64,000 nucleotides of DNA, from assembly GCA_028551475.1 (NCBI GenBank), contig CM052361.1:15503274-15567273 (forward strand), read 5' to 3'. Position 1 is the stretch's first letter. Each line of letters starts with the position of its first letter. The position numbers and the translations under genes are program-made. The notes below the pieces were generated by a model. The model saw nothing but the letters and a program-made list of their open reading frames with translations. It did not search any database and had not been told where the DNA came from. Positions 33,694 to 45,203 of this stretch are shown in pieces. Source of the DNA: Casuarina equisetifolia. Lineage: Eukaryota; Streptophyta; Magnoliopsida; Fagales; Casuarinaceae.

Positions 33694-35266
33694 TATTGGG
33701 TATAATGGCTAACTAAGAAGGTAAGGGCGGGGGGAAGGGGTTGAATTGGTTATCACAACTTAAGTTTATCAATCGGGTTTTTAAACACTTATAATGAAAG
33801 TAAACAAATCATAAAAAAATGAATATGAGCACCTAAATAAAGGACACATAAAAAGCAAAGATAGACAGATTTTTTACGATGGTTTGGCCCTTTTCACTTA
33901 CTTCCACCATCTTCTTCCTCGAACCCAACCAATTGAAGTCCTCTGTACTCACAAAGTAAGAGAAACATTCTCCTAACTTTCTAACTCCTCCTTAAGCAAC
34001 TTGGACAAGTAACTAAGTACAAGAGAATGTTGAGTCAACCTTTTTAAAATCAGCAAATCCCTAAATAATATGAAATGTAAGGGATATTGCTTATCAAATA
34101 GCTTATTCAAGATATTGAACAAGTATCTAAGCTCTAATCACAAAACCCCAAAATATCATCAAGTTAAGGTTTTAGATTTACAACAATATTTATGTGCATA
34201 TAATGAATAAAAGTTTAATTAGCATATAAATAGGTGTATGCAAGCATAAGTGATCACAAAGAAATGATCTTGGAAAAGTATCACAAAATATCACCATGGA
34301 CTAAAGAATATCACAAAAGCTGATATGATAGTAGTGTATGAGCAAAACTTCAATACTTCTCATGATTTCACAAATATCTCATCAAAATGCTCCAAATTAA
34401 TCATCAAGAAGGGCTTTTTTATGATATTCAAATAACAGAAGCTATTTAGGATTTCTTGTCAAACCTAACATCACCATGGCTATCTTCCTATTAGAAAGTG
34501 AAGAGCATTCCATTAATTAATAGTAGAATCTATGATTAATGCTTGCAGAGGACTATTCTGACACTTCAATCCTTTCACAAATCTTCCCATTGAAGGATCG
34601 ATAACTTAGAAAGAGAGATAAAGTCATACGGAACTATTTAAAGATTTAGGGGTTAGGGCTTTAGTCGAATCAGTCAAGAGCTTCTTAAGCTCACTTAGGT
34701 CACTTAACTAAAACAACATCGTTAAGCTCTTAAATAGTGTCGAGCTTAGATTAGCAAGTCTTTAAACCACACGAGTTGAGCCTTTTACAATAGCACGGAC
34801 TAAGCTTCTTAAAACACCACGAGTTGAGACTTTTAAAACAACATAAGTTAGGCTTCTTGGATAAGCTCTTAAATAAGTCTTAGTTAGCCTACTTAAAATA
34901 GGCTCTAGATCAACTCTTAATCAAGCCTCAATTGGCTTGCTTCAAGTAAGCTCTGATACCTTAAGTGAACTCTGAGTAGCTTGCAAATATACAAGCTAGC
35001 ATCATTTTTTTTTTAAAAAAAAAAAGAATTGTTATGCAACTTATATCCATCAATTTTTATTGCATAAACATATTCCTTTTGAGCATATATGAGGTTGCAT
35101 TATAGAGGAATGTAGGAATCCAACCACTTTATAATATCATTAATTGATATTATAATTTGCACACCTTTTACTTCCTTATTGTTCAATTTTACATAAACAT
35201 ATGAAAAATATTTATATATTATATGTAATCAAAATTTGTCACAACAAAACATATCTTTTTCCAACA
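33694..35266 (-). mobile_element. Solo LTR (family A, copy 2), opposite orientation, with TSD
   Basis: 1573 bp. The right end reads CCAACA (TGTTGG on the minus strand) and the left end TATTGGG, one base off TGTTGGG. The target duplication ATTCC is exact (33689-33693 and 35267-35271). It interrupts a minus-strand gypsy gag exactly between the zinc knuckle and the following spacer, so the host gag can be read across it. The family palindrome lies at 35129-35155. Confidence 0.93.
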
Positions 35267-35271
35267 ATTCC

Positions 35272-35600
35272 TATTTAGACAATTAGCTTATAAATGGCCA
35301 TATTCTTGGCATTTAAAGCACCTTTGTTCCTTTGGATCTTGTCTTGTAAAAATCAATCTTGCCTTTAAAGTTTACCCAACCTTTTCTTTGCCTTTCTTTC
35401 CTTGTTAGTGATCTCAAGCTTGTTGTAGGAAAAAGAATTCTTGTAAAAAGTTGCCCTTCTAATGTAGGACCTTGAGCTTGTACCATCTTTGTTGATAGGT
35501 CTAGATCTAGTGCTTTTCAAGGCCTTTTATTACCTCTGCACTTTGATGGATACCATGCAAACATCATCAAAAAAGTAATATGATTGCAATTATACAATGT
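35272..35600 (-). mobile_element. Ty3/gypsy gag zinc-knuckle remnant
   Basis: Minus strand reads CFKCQEYGHL, stop, ANCLNR around 35285-35330: a CCHC knuckle with correct spacing (C-x2-C-x4-H-x4-C). It is the upstream part of the gypsy element at 31640-33693, separated from it by the solo LTR insertion. Confidence 0.8.
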
Positions 35601-35769
35601 TAGATATCTCAAACTTCAAGCCCATAAGAAACCATGCTATAATGGTTTCCTTAGGCTCCAATACCTTACACCCCATCATGAGTATTTCAAATTCATTTCA
35701 AATTCCTAAATGTACTCCTCCACACTCCTCTTATCCTACTTAATAACATGTTTTTTAAGTAGGATTCAA

Positions 35770-36258
35770 ATAACAAAAACATCAACTAATAATCTCCATG
35801 CATATTTTAATGTTGGATGTGTTGGTGATCCTAATAATCACAAATTAACCAAAATGTTTTGTCTTTTTCTCAAAACAAATATAATTTCTTGGAGTTTCAA
35901 AAAACAAAAGATTGTTACTCGCTCTAATACAGAAGCTAAGTTAAAATGTCTAGCTAATATTGCTACAAAACTTATTTCAATAGAAGCTCTATTACAAAAT
36001 CTCCATGTAAAATAATCTAATCCTCTTATGCTTTCATATGATAATTTATCAACACTTTATCTAACAACTAATCTTGTTTTTCATGCAAAAAAAAAAAAAT
36101 GTTGCAATTGATTTTAACTTTATTTGTGAAAAAATCAAAACAAAGAAACTTTATATATATTTCATCTCTTATGTTGATCAAACAATTAATATATTTACAA
36201 AAGGTCTCTTCTTCACTTGATTCCAACTACTTAAGAACAAGCTCATGGTACGAAATGA
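35770..36258 (+). mobile_element. Ty1/copia RNase H remnant
   Basis: Plus strand: LHAYFNVGCVGDPNNHKLT, FLKTNIISWSFKKQKIVTRS, NTEAKLKCLANIATKLISIE, LLQNLHV. This follows the copia pattern 'LxAYSDADWAGDPxDRRST … SWSSKKQxTVARSSTEAEY'. After a stop at 36015 the reading continues with frameshifts (SYDNLSTLYLTTNLVFHA … YLQKVSSS). It directly precedes an LTR-like sequence starting at 36259. Confidence 0.85.
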
Positions 36259-36840
36259 CATGTTAGCTTATGAAAGGTGTCAAAATGTCATGTCATTGTA
36301 CAAAAAGAAGCAAATTTGGAATAAAAAAAAAATGCAGGCACATATACCACACACGTAACACCATTAGGGCAAGAAAAGACCAATTTAAAGTGGCATGTGT
36401 GCATCTCATGCACGTCATCTTTTACCTCACACCTGCACAACATCCCAACTTCTCTTCTAATTTTTTAGAGTTTTACTAAACATCTAAGGGTGAAATAAAG
36501 AGCATTTAACTCAGAAGAAAACAATCATTTTATTACTATGAAAGAAGAAAAGAATCATCAATTCTATTGATGAAACTTTCCACTCAAAATACAAAAGATT
36601 TTAAGGCTCTTCGTGACAATGGTTTTTGGAATCAATTTGGTATTGATTCATCATCAATATGAATCAATATAAGATGTTTTATGTTTTATTTCTAACCACT
36701 TTAAAAAGGCAATCATATTATATATGAGAATCATCCAAGACATACAAGTTATTTTCTTTATTGTTCTTCATTTTTTTGTTTATTATTGTTTTTATAAGAA
36801 TTTCTATAATATATTGTAGAAACTCCTATTTTAACTAGAT
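36259..36840 (+). mobile_element. Probable 3' LTR of the preceding copia element
   Basis: Starts TGTTAGCTTATGAAAGGTG right after the RNase H tail and ends near CTCCTATTTTAACT. Its 3' half is clearly homologous to 62165-62540 (AAGAATCATCAATTCTATTG then ATGAAAC; GAATCAATTTGGTATTGATT), which precedes a copia gag. The two are therefore LTRs of the same family in 3' and 5' positions of different copies. Confidence 0.75.
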
Positions 36841-36849
36841 TTATATGAG

Positions 36850-38079
36850 AAGCCTTACATGACTATTCCTCCATGATATGGTAATCACAAGGAAGATGAA
36901 GAATGAAAAAAAAAATCTTGTAGAAATTTAGAAGAAAACCTACAACAATAGAATGAGAAGTTTTCACAAGCCTTTGTTGAACATGGGTTTTACCAATCCA
37001 AATGATTATTCTTTCTTCATCAAAAGGAGATAATACAAGCAATGATAAACTGTGATTGAAGAATTTAGAGAATTAAAAGATTTTCTTGTATTAGAAGTAG
37101 TTGGGTCTAAAAATGGTAAAAGCTTGTGTGAGTGAAAATACACCTTGGAACTCTTGACCCGAAGCACCCCCGTTTCTACGGCTTTGGCAAATCGGTTTTG
37201 GTCTGTAATTTGCTAACAGAGCCTTCTTCATCCAGTCAAATTACAAGTAGCCCTAAACTCTTTTGCTTCCAAAGGAACAATATTGTTCTTCCTGGATACG
37301 TAGTGGAGAATGCGTCAATTGCGTTAATTGCTTTTCTTCGTTTGGAAACCCAAAATCACAAATTTAAAATTGGTTTCAGAGAAGTGGGCCGCCATTTTGG
37401 CTACTCTGAGGGGTTTGAGAAAAATATTACGTTCAAAGGTAGAATACTGTCCAAGAGAAGATACAGAGGATAGTCCTATATTGAAAGGACAAGTGGAAGG
37501 TCTTGGGTATAAGGGGCTTGATAACTCCATTTAATATGTTAATCTTTCGGCTTGAAATACTAAACTTGTGATAAAGTAATATCAGAGCAACCCATGAGGT
37601 GGGTAGGTCAGGACACCCATCTATCAATGATGACAATCACATAAAAAGTGTGTAGTCAAGTAATCTAGATTTAGACAAGGAAAATATTATATTTTAAGAT
37701 AAACACATCAAGAGATAGGATACGAAATGGGATATAAAAGATTCAGTAATTCCATCTAATATATTAATCTTTTGTGTTGAAATTTCAACTCATTACAAAA
37801 AGACCTAAGGTTGGGCGTTGAGAAATAAGCTCTTTTCAATGGGCCAATGAAATTTTTATGTTTTTTTAATACACAAAGGGAGGAAAAGGATGTTTCAAAC
37901 CTGATAGACTCGCAGGCCATGGAAGAGGAAAAAGGAAACGTTCAGAAAATAATAATACTTCATGTCATGTAATAAACGCACTTTACCAAAGAGGACGGAC
38001 GGGATTTCAGGCCCCCAAACCCTAGTCGCAAACAACATCTCTTCTTCCTCGACCCATAACTCGTACTCGGACCCCAGGA
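36850..38079. other. Intergenic DNA upstream of the UBA2-like gene
   Basis: AT-rich to 37100, then a more GC-rich 37130-37540 with an open frame (37132-37473, plus) matching no family I know. The last ~150 bp before 38080, with CTTCTTCCTCGACCC, is probably 5' UTR. Confidence 0.45.
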
Positions 38080-39603
38080 ATGGCCAGGAAGCGAAAGCTT
38101 GCATCCAAATCAGCGGAGGCAACCGAACCGCCAAAGAAGCAACGGCAGCAACAAAAGCTGAATAAAGAGGATCTCACCAACTACGAAGCCGAGGAGGACG
38201 AAGAAAACGTCGAATACGAAGAAGTAGAAGAAGTAGAAGAAGTAGAAGAAGAAGAAGAAGGAGAAGAAGAAGAACAAGATGATGACGAAGAAGAAGAACA
38301 AGAAGAAGCTGAAGAAGAAGAGGATGAAGAAGACAATCGTCCCTCTAAATCCCAGCATACCGACAATCAGACCTCAAATAACTTCATGTCAACCGCACCT
38401 ACGACTACGGGGATAGATCAGGACACTGAGGATGATGATGAAGAACCCATACAGAAGGTTCTGGAACCCTTTACCAAGGATCAGGTTATTACCCTGCTCC
38501 GTGAAGCAGCAGAGAAGCACCCAGATGTGGCAGATCGGATCCGAAAGGTTGCGGAAGAGGACCCTGTACACCGCAAAATCTTCGTCCACGGCCTTGGGTG
38601 GGACACCAATGCCGAAACCCTCTCCAGCGTCTTCAAGCAGTATGGCGAGATTGAGGATTGCAAGGCCGTAAGCGATAAGGTCTCTGGTAAATCCAAAGGC
38701 TATGGTTTTATACTCTTCAAGACACGCAGAGGGGCCCGGAAGGCCCTCAAGCAGCCCCAGAAGAAGATAGGCAACCGTATGACCGCCTGTCAGCTCGCCT
38801 CGATCGGCCCGGTCGCACCCCCGGGTGCTACTGCAACGGCTCCGACGCCACCCCTGTCGGAATATACTCAGAGGAAGATATACGTGAGCAATGTTGGGGC
38901 TGAGTTGGATCCTCAGAAGCTGCTTACGTTCTTCTCCAAGTACGGAGAAATTGAGGAAGGGCCATTGGGACTCGATAAGCTATCTGGGAAGCCTAAAGGG
39001 TTTTGTTTGTTCGTGTACAAGACGGTTGAGAGTGCAAAGAGGGCTCTGGAAGAACCGCACAAGAATTTTGATGGCCATGTGTTGCATTGCCAAAAGGCTA
39101 TTGATGGTCCGAAGCCGAACAAGTCTCACCAGCAGCAGCAGCATCACCAGAATCCTCACAACGCTCAATTCCTCAGGAATGAGAACCCAGCTTTTGTAGG
39201 TGGAGCCCCAGCGGCTGCACCAGGTCACTTGATGGCTCCACCCGCTGGAGCGGGGATTGGGTTTAATCAGGGAGCTGCGGCGGCTCAGGCGTTGAATCCA
39301 GCACTTGGGCAGGCAATAACGGCTTTGCTTGCAAGTCAGGGTGCCGGATTGGGCCTGACTAATCTCTTGGGGACGCTGGGATCGGCTGCGGCTGTGAACC
39401 CAGCTGTGCCAGCTGCAGGGCATGGAATTCAGGGTGCTTATCCAAACCAGGCTAATATAAGTCCGGGACTGATTGGAGGGTATGGAAGTCAAGGAGGAAT
39501 GCAGGGTGGGTACCCCAACCAGCAGATGGGACAAGGCGGTTCCGGAAGAGGCCAGCATGGTGTCGTGCAATACGGTGGCGTTGCTCCTTACATGGGGCAC
39601 TAG
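38080..39603 (+). CDS. UBA2A: UBP1-associated protein 2 (UBA2)-type RNA-binding protein
   Basis: Nuclear hnRNP-like protein of 507 aa that binds U-rich mRNA 3' UTRs; UBA2 proteins partner UBP1 and act in ABA, wounding and cell-death responses. One uninterrupted coding exon. Residues 1-30 are basic (KRK, PPKKQR; likely nuclear signal), 34-86 almost pure Glu/Asp. RRM1 ~165-240 has RNP2 KIFVHG and RNP1 KGYGFILF; RRM2 ~265-342 has RNP2 KIYVSN and RNP1 KGFCLFVY. The C-terminal third is Gln/His then Gly/Ala-rich, low complexity, ending YGGVAPYMGH. Domain order and the segment EPFTKDQVITLLREAAEKHP before RRM1 are typical of UBA2a/b/c. The subtype letter is a guess. The stop codon is immediately followed by GTATACC, a possible 3'-UTR intron donor. 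Confidence 0.93.
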   Translation: MARKRKLASKSAEATEPPKKQRQQQKLNKEDLTNYEAEEDEENVEYEEVEEVEEVEEEEEGEEEEQDDDEEEEQEEAEEEEDEEDNRPSKSQHTDNQTSNNFMSTAPTTTGIDQDTEDDDEEPIQKVLEPFTKDQVITLLREAAEKHPDVADRIRKVAEEDPVHRKIFVHGLGWDTNAETLSSVFKQYGEIEDCKAVSDKVSGKSKGYGFILFKTRRGARKALKQPQKKIGNRMTACQLASIGPVAPPGATATAPTPPLSEYTQRKIYVSNVGAELDPQKLLTFFSKYGEIEEGPLGLDKLSGKPKGFCLFVYKTVESAKRALEEPHKNFDGHVLHCQKAIDGPKPNKSHQQQQHHQNPHNAQFLRNENPAFVGGAPAAAPGHLMAPPAGAGIGFNQGAAAAQALNPALGQAITALLASQGAGLGLTNLLGTLGSAAAVNPAVPAAGHGIQGAYPNQANISPGLIGGYGSQGGMQGGYPNQQMGQGGSGRGQHGVVQYGGVAPYMGH

Positions 39604-42600
39604 GTATACCTCAGGTGTGGTGCAATAGATAACTCTCTTTCCTTAGGATCCCTTTTCATCTTTCTTGTTGATTTTAATATTGAGAAGGTGTAAACTTATG
39701 CAAAAAGCGTAATAATTTTATGCGGGGAATTTTTTTATTCTGTGTCTGCCCTAGTAAAGTCTGATTTGCCATTGTGTTATTCAACGTCTCGTTTAGGCCA
39801 TTTTATGTTCTTTCAGTTCTGTCCCTACAACAAGACGCTGATGCTTTATTTTAGTCAAGCAAGTTTGCTCTGAATTGAAGCATGCCATTCTTATGTGTAA
39901 ACTAGTTAAAAGAAAGGGCCTGGAATAGCGAAGGTCAATGAGGTGGTTTATTTGTAGCATTAAAGTGATGTCTTTGGTGGCCATTAATGTAATGTATTGT
40001 TCTTCCCCTTTTCAACAACTAGAGTTGGATGAACCACGTTATTTCTGGATTTTGTACTGGTAATTTGCAGTTTCCACTGTACATTATGAAATATTTATTA
40101 TGTCTCATTGTTATCACGTGCTGCTTAGTTTGTGCTTTATCTATTTATTATGTCACTGTATCTCGATGAGTAATCCCTTTACTTATTACCTGTGCATTTA
40201 TGTACATATGTTATCTTCACACGCCTCTGTATTATCTTTGGACTCATGTATATTATCTTTGCATGAATGTGCATGCAGCTGTTTTAACCGTGCACCATTT
40301 GGTCAAATTTTTGCATTCTTTCTTCTAGTTGACATTCATATGATTCTTGCTTTTTAATCCAGTCTTTTGTTTGTTATTTTTTTTTTTTGGGACAAGAAAT
40401 CGCATTTGATGTTATGTGTTTTGCAGTTCTCAATAAAGTGCTGTTGAGCATTGTGATTTATCTGTCAGATATTGCTCTGTTCCGTGCTTGTCTAATTTTT
40501 TGTTTTTCCAAACTATGCTAATTTTCTGGAATTCATGTGCTTTCCTATTTATCTTTCGGAAAGCTAATATTATAGACATTCATTGTTTTCATGTTTATTT
40601 TTCTTGACAAAGATATGTGATGTGTTTTGCATTTGAAACTACAGTTTTGACAAATTATTCAATCTTTTTTTTTTTTTGGTTGTGCAACTAGTATTTTGGT
40701 GTATTTTGTTAAGGACTGTTTCCCTGTACAGCCCATTGGTTTGATCATGTTATACAATAATTTTTAACATGCCCAATCTTAATTAATTGTTGCAACACAG
40801 CGTTAAACCCTTTCTGCAAATGTTTTGATCTTAAAGAATTCACTTTTTTAAAAACACATTTTTCTTTCTTTCTTATTCTTTTTGCAGATACCACTTAAAT
40901 GCGTTGATCTTTTAGTACTGGCCTGGGATTCTTCTGAAGCCTAAGGAGCTGCTGCAAATGGCGTCTTTAATGTATATGATGAAATATTACTGTTTCAAAA
41001 CTACAAAGAGAATCTTTAAACTGTGATTTGGAGTTTTGGTTTTCCGTGCTTTTTTTCATCCCCATTTCTCTTTGCTTTCCTTTCAGAATATGTGGCAGTT
41101 GACTTCCAATATATGGTTTTTAATGCTTTGGAGCTGTTTTACCACTTTCAAGTAAAGATCTAGTGTACTTTGTGTGGATATTAGGACTTTAAAGTTCATG
41201 CATGAAATTTCGTTCTTCAAAAGTTGAAGGGTTATTACGGAATTCTATTAAAATATAAAAACCACACAATCAATTTTTAAGCAGCTTTATAATTTTTTTT
41301 TTTATAATAATGTATGCTCTGCAAAACTCGAAGGGTTATTGTAGCATTCTATTAAAATGTAAAAACCACTGGATTGTGCATGTCTTTAGCTGGCTTCTCA
41401 TATATTCGATAAAGCTTACCACAATTTTTTTCTGTACCTTTCATTGTCATGCAGGTAAACCAGCAACCAGTGTTTCTTGCATTAATTACTTAACAAAAAA
41501 GAAAATCTAGCATTAGCCTAAAATGTCTTCTAGAGGATTAAACTTGTCTTTTTATATTGCACATTTCTCCATTTCAAAGATCTTATTCCGATTTGAAAGT
41601 ATGGTTTTTGCAAAAAAATTTCTGCGTGGTGCTAATCACTTTGAAATTAAGTCCTTCAGTTGGGTCTTTTGAAACACCTTCGCTGATTCATTCTAGCGAG
41701 AGGAATAGCTCTTCTGAATACTGATTAAGAAGATTCGGAGGTTCTTCTGATCTAAAGGATGGAAAACTAGTTTTCGAATAAGTGTGTAACTTATTATCGT
41801 CTCCATGTCAATTATGTAGTGAGAATCATTTGAAAGAGAGATGATCTCAAAATAACATGACCTTTTTAGTTCCTTCGCTACTTTCTATGAGTTTGTTTAG
41901 GTATCGACCATTGTTGGCATAAAGGCTGAAAGGGGAAAAAATGGATGTGGAATTTGTGCGATCTATGAACAATATGGATGTGGAATTTGCAGATGGTAGT
42001 AGCATGTTACATGACTACCTTCAAGAGTAGTACATGAAAACTTTTATCTGAAATTTTCCGTTGAAAGAAATTAAAATATCTTGTCATCCAGTTTGTTAGT
42101 CTTAGGTAAGTAGTTTTGTGTGAAGTGCATTTTAATTAGTCAGTATGCAGTCAATGGTCTTCTTTGGGTTGAGAAATGATTTAATTTGTTCGACTGATAT
42201 CAGGAAAGTTGTGCTGCATGTATAGGACTTCCTTTTATATTCCGTTTCTTTTGGGTTACATTTATAGATTTAAATGAAGGCCATTTCTTTACTACCAATG
42301 TCATCTAGATGGATGGAAATATGTGGTGCTTGGAACTGATGGGTCCTTGAAGTAGCATCTTGTTTGGATTTGGGTACTCAACTATATCTGTTCGCTTGGT
42401 ACTTAAAAAAGTTTTACTTACTGATTCCTACGTCTTATATATCATAATATGGAGAACGTTAGTCTTCTTGTGGGTAAAAGTTGACTAGTCAATGTTTTTG
42501 GGTTGGGGACGTATAAGCATAGAAGTGAAGTAGGGATCAGCCGTTTATTATTTTAATTTTTTCCCCCTTTCCACTATTCTTATTTCTTCTTGGAGCTTGT

Positions 42601-43400
42601 ACAATTCTGATTTATTTTTCATTCCTAATCTAGCCCGTTACCAGGGTCCCGGAGATGTTTTTTTGCTTTGCTTGTATCATTTTCAGGAAATTATGGTTGT
42701 TGTATTGGGAACTAGAGATGATGCAACTGTCAGGCCCCCGAAAATTGTTGCGTGTACGGGTTTGATTACTTTGATTTGCTTGGCATTCATTCGGAAGGTA
42801 GAATACTTTTTGGCTCAAAATTATAGCAAGAAGTACAGAGGGTCTTTCCCAATAAAATACATGGATCTTTGAACTTGGGAAGTTTGAGACATGAACGGAA
42901 ATAATTGTTTGCTTCCGTTTTTAACTAACTGAACGTACGTCTTTAAGAGAAAAGGATGTCTGGAAGAAATCATTCGGTGTTTTATGTTGAAATGGGGGAG
43001 AGATTCTCTTTGTCACAATTGGCTGAGCACCTTTGGAAATAAAAAAAAATTGATGTCGTTATTTATTTTAAAGCATATCAGCTGAGAAATCATTTCAAAC
43101 CTGCGTGAGAGTTGTCAGTTCACTGTAGTATGTCAGGCACTGGTGTGGTTAAGTTGGAAGTGCAGTTCGACAAAAATCAGTTTCTGTAGCATTGAAAATG
43201 ATATATTGGGAACGCTCGAGAACAGGGTGAAAATTCGGAGCTACTCTCTAAGCGAAAAAAAATTAAATTTCCATTTTTCGTCAAGAATTGCTAGGGGGAG
43301 AAGAAGCTCGAAGATCGTCAGTCTCTTTGGAAGAAAGTTTAATGGACCTGCGTGGCCTTATAAAAAAATTGGATAGATTATCGAATTAAGACTGAATAAA
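39604..43400 (+). other. Probable 3' UTR/introns of UBA2 and intergenic DNA
   Basis: T-rich, intron-like sequence follows the stop. A good acceptor (polypyrimidine then TTTTGCAG/ATACC) is at 40887/40888. A ~55-bp direct repeat (GAAGGGTTATT, then ATTCTATTAAAATaTAAAAACCAC) occurs at about 41226-41268 and 41330-41372. ORFs at 42597-42872 and 43143-43376 show no known domain. Confidence 0.45.
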
Positions 43401-43829
43401 TTTCCCTTGTCTAAAATTCCTGTAAACTTTAGGTATCCAAAAACGAACTCTGTTTTTGCTCCACATGCCTCATACTTACATGAAGCACTTCATGGCACAG
43501 ACGGGGAACTGTATTTGTGGTGCCAAAATCATATGGCTAATGTGACAAAATATGAGTAACGTCATTCTTGCTTCACATATAGCGAGGTGAAAATGAAGAA
43601 ACTTATTCAGGGAGGCAAAATTGTCCGAGAAATACAAAAGAATGAGTAATATTGTTTTTGCTCCACATACAACATATGAATCAGGAGCCTCAAATACTTG
43701 TGTATGGAGACTTGAGAAGAAAAATAAATTATAGTTGGTTAGACTGACATATGAGGGCTAACTCAAGTTGCTTCACTTGGCGATTGTATAATATTTTGTG
43801 ACCTTTATAGGTGATTGTACAAGAAAGAC

Positions 43830-44325
43830 ATAAAGCTAAATGATGAAAAACAATTCAAATGTAGTTAAGGTGTTCAAGAAGTGGAAAACAGTGGTTGAAA
43901 ACTTGACAAACTTGAAGCTAAAGGCTCTTAAGTTTGACAATGAGGGAGAATATTATAATAAATAGCTTGATGACTTTTGTGTTTGATAAGAAATTAGAAG
44001 AATTAAGGTCCTTCAATGGACTCCATAGGAGACTGGTGTTGCAAAGTAGATGAATTGTGCAAAAATTCACCCTTAACTTTATCTTCACTTTGCTCATACT
44101 TGATTTTTTCTATCTTTCAATTATTTCGTATATTGATGCAAGAAAGCCTAAGATTAGGCATGAGGCCTTAAAATGTAATGACAAAACTAACTGGAAGTAA
44201 GTCATTAAAGAAAAGTATAACTCTTTGATATCCAATAAAACTTGGGATTTAGTTAAGTTGCTTATAGATAGAAAAACATTGTATTGAAGATGGATTTATA
44301 AAATTAAAAAATAAAGTAGATTGGA
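43830..44325 (+). mobile_element. Ty1/copia integrase to RT-start remnant
   Basis: Plus strand: VFKKWKTVVENLTNLKLKA, LKFDNEGEYYN at about 43870-43965 (copia integrase 'LRTDNGGEF'), then 'TP-ETGVAK-MN' at about 44020-44055. Later come SLKKSITLWYPIKL… and IKLKNKVDWS near 44215-44320, the region before copia RT. Stops throughout. Confidence 0.75.
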
Positions 44326-44610
44326 GCAAGTGTTGAACCTAAAATTGTTAGGCCTATTAGCCGACATCTTCCAACTCACATAACCATTCCGTCTTTCAGC
44401 CCACAAATCAAATTAAACATTTGAATATTTTGCAAGTTTGACATTTTAAGCTCATAACTTGGATCCTTAGCCTAGGGAAATCTACTTGACCTGTTCATCA
44501 TGTATTCTCTTTTATAAATATATACGTATTACGCATATCCTAAATTGGAATAAGTTTACTTATTACATTTATCTTGAATAATGGTATGATTTTCGTTTTC
44601 TAACACTTGC
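44326..44610. mobile_element. LTR-like or MITE-like insert with terminal inverted repeats
   Basis: 285 bp bounded by GCAAGTGTT (44326-44334) and its exact complement AACACTTGC (44602-44610); inside that it begins TGTTGAACC and ends TTCTAACA and has a TATAAATATATA at about 44515. It follows the copia fragment. No target duplication is visible, so whether it is a solo LTR or a MITE is open. Confidence 0.35.
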
Positions 44611-44959
44611 TTCCACATCAAGCTTTGAAACATCGTTGACGATGACTCTGTTTAGCGTATTTGCTTTTCCTAGATGGTATTGAATCGTGGAATCGAAATC
44701 GAACTCTAACTACCAGCATGTCTCATGTTGTCGAATGGAGAAAACTCTAAATGGAAATGGCTATAACAAGCTGGTCACGCTACATCACCACGCAATCAAG
44801 TCTTTTATAGGAGATGTTATGTGCATAGGAAGGTTATGTACTGGTACGGTTACCAACTTTAGCTTCAACTCTAAGAAACTTGCCTTACACTTTCTCGTAC
44901 AATCCTAATAAAGCCCATTATTTCTTTAAAATTAACAAATAAGAAAGAAATATATATAT

Positions 44960-45068
44960 ATAAAATTAAAATCTAAGTAACGTGAGATTGATTAAGACAC
45001 TTATCAAAAGTTTGGCTTTCCATTTCTTCAATATAAACCTATGATTATGGTTGTATTCCTTTATTCGA

Positions 45069-45102
<34 letters not shown>

Positions 45103-45203
45103 AATCTAAGTAACGTGAGATTGATTAAGACACTTATCAAAAGTTTGGCTTTCCATTTCTTCAATATAAACCTATGATTATGGTTGTATTCCTTTATTCG
45201 AAT
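44960..45203. repeat. 133-bp tandem duplication with (AT)n spacer
   Basis: A 111-bp block starting ATAAAATTAAAATCTAAGTA and ending CTTTATTCGAAT occurs at 44960-45070 and again at 45093-45203 with no difference that I can see. They are joined by an (AT)11 tract (45071-45092); a shorter (AT)n precedes copy 1. It lies about 1.06 kb upstream of the ELMO start codon. Confidence 0.96.

Noticed and set aside
38110..38366. Minus-strand ORFs rich in Phe or Ser opposite the UBA2 acidic region
   Set aside because: They are reverse readings of the GAA/GAG-rich Glu tract in the real gene.
42597..42872. 91-aa ORF downstream of UBA2
   Set aside because: No motif, lies in T-rich probable 3' UTR or intergenic sequence, and overlaps an antisense ORF.
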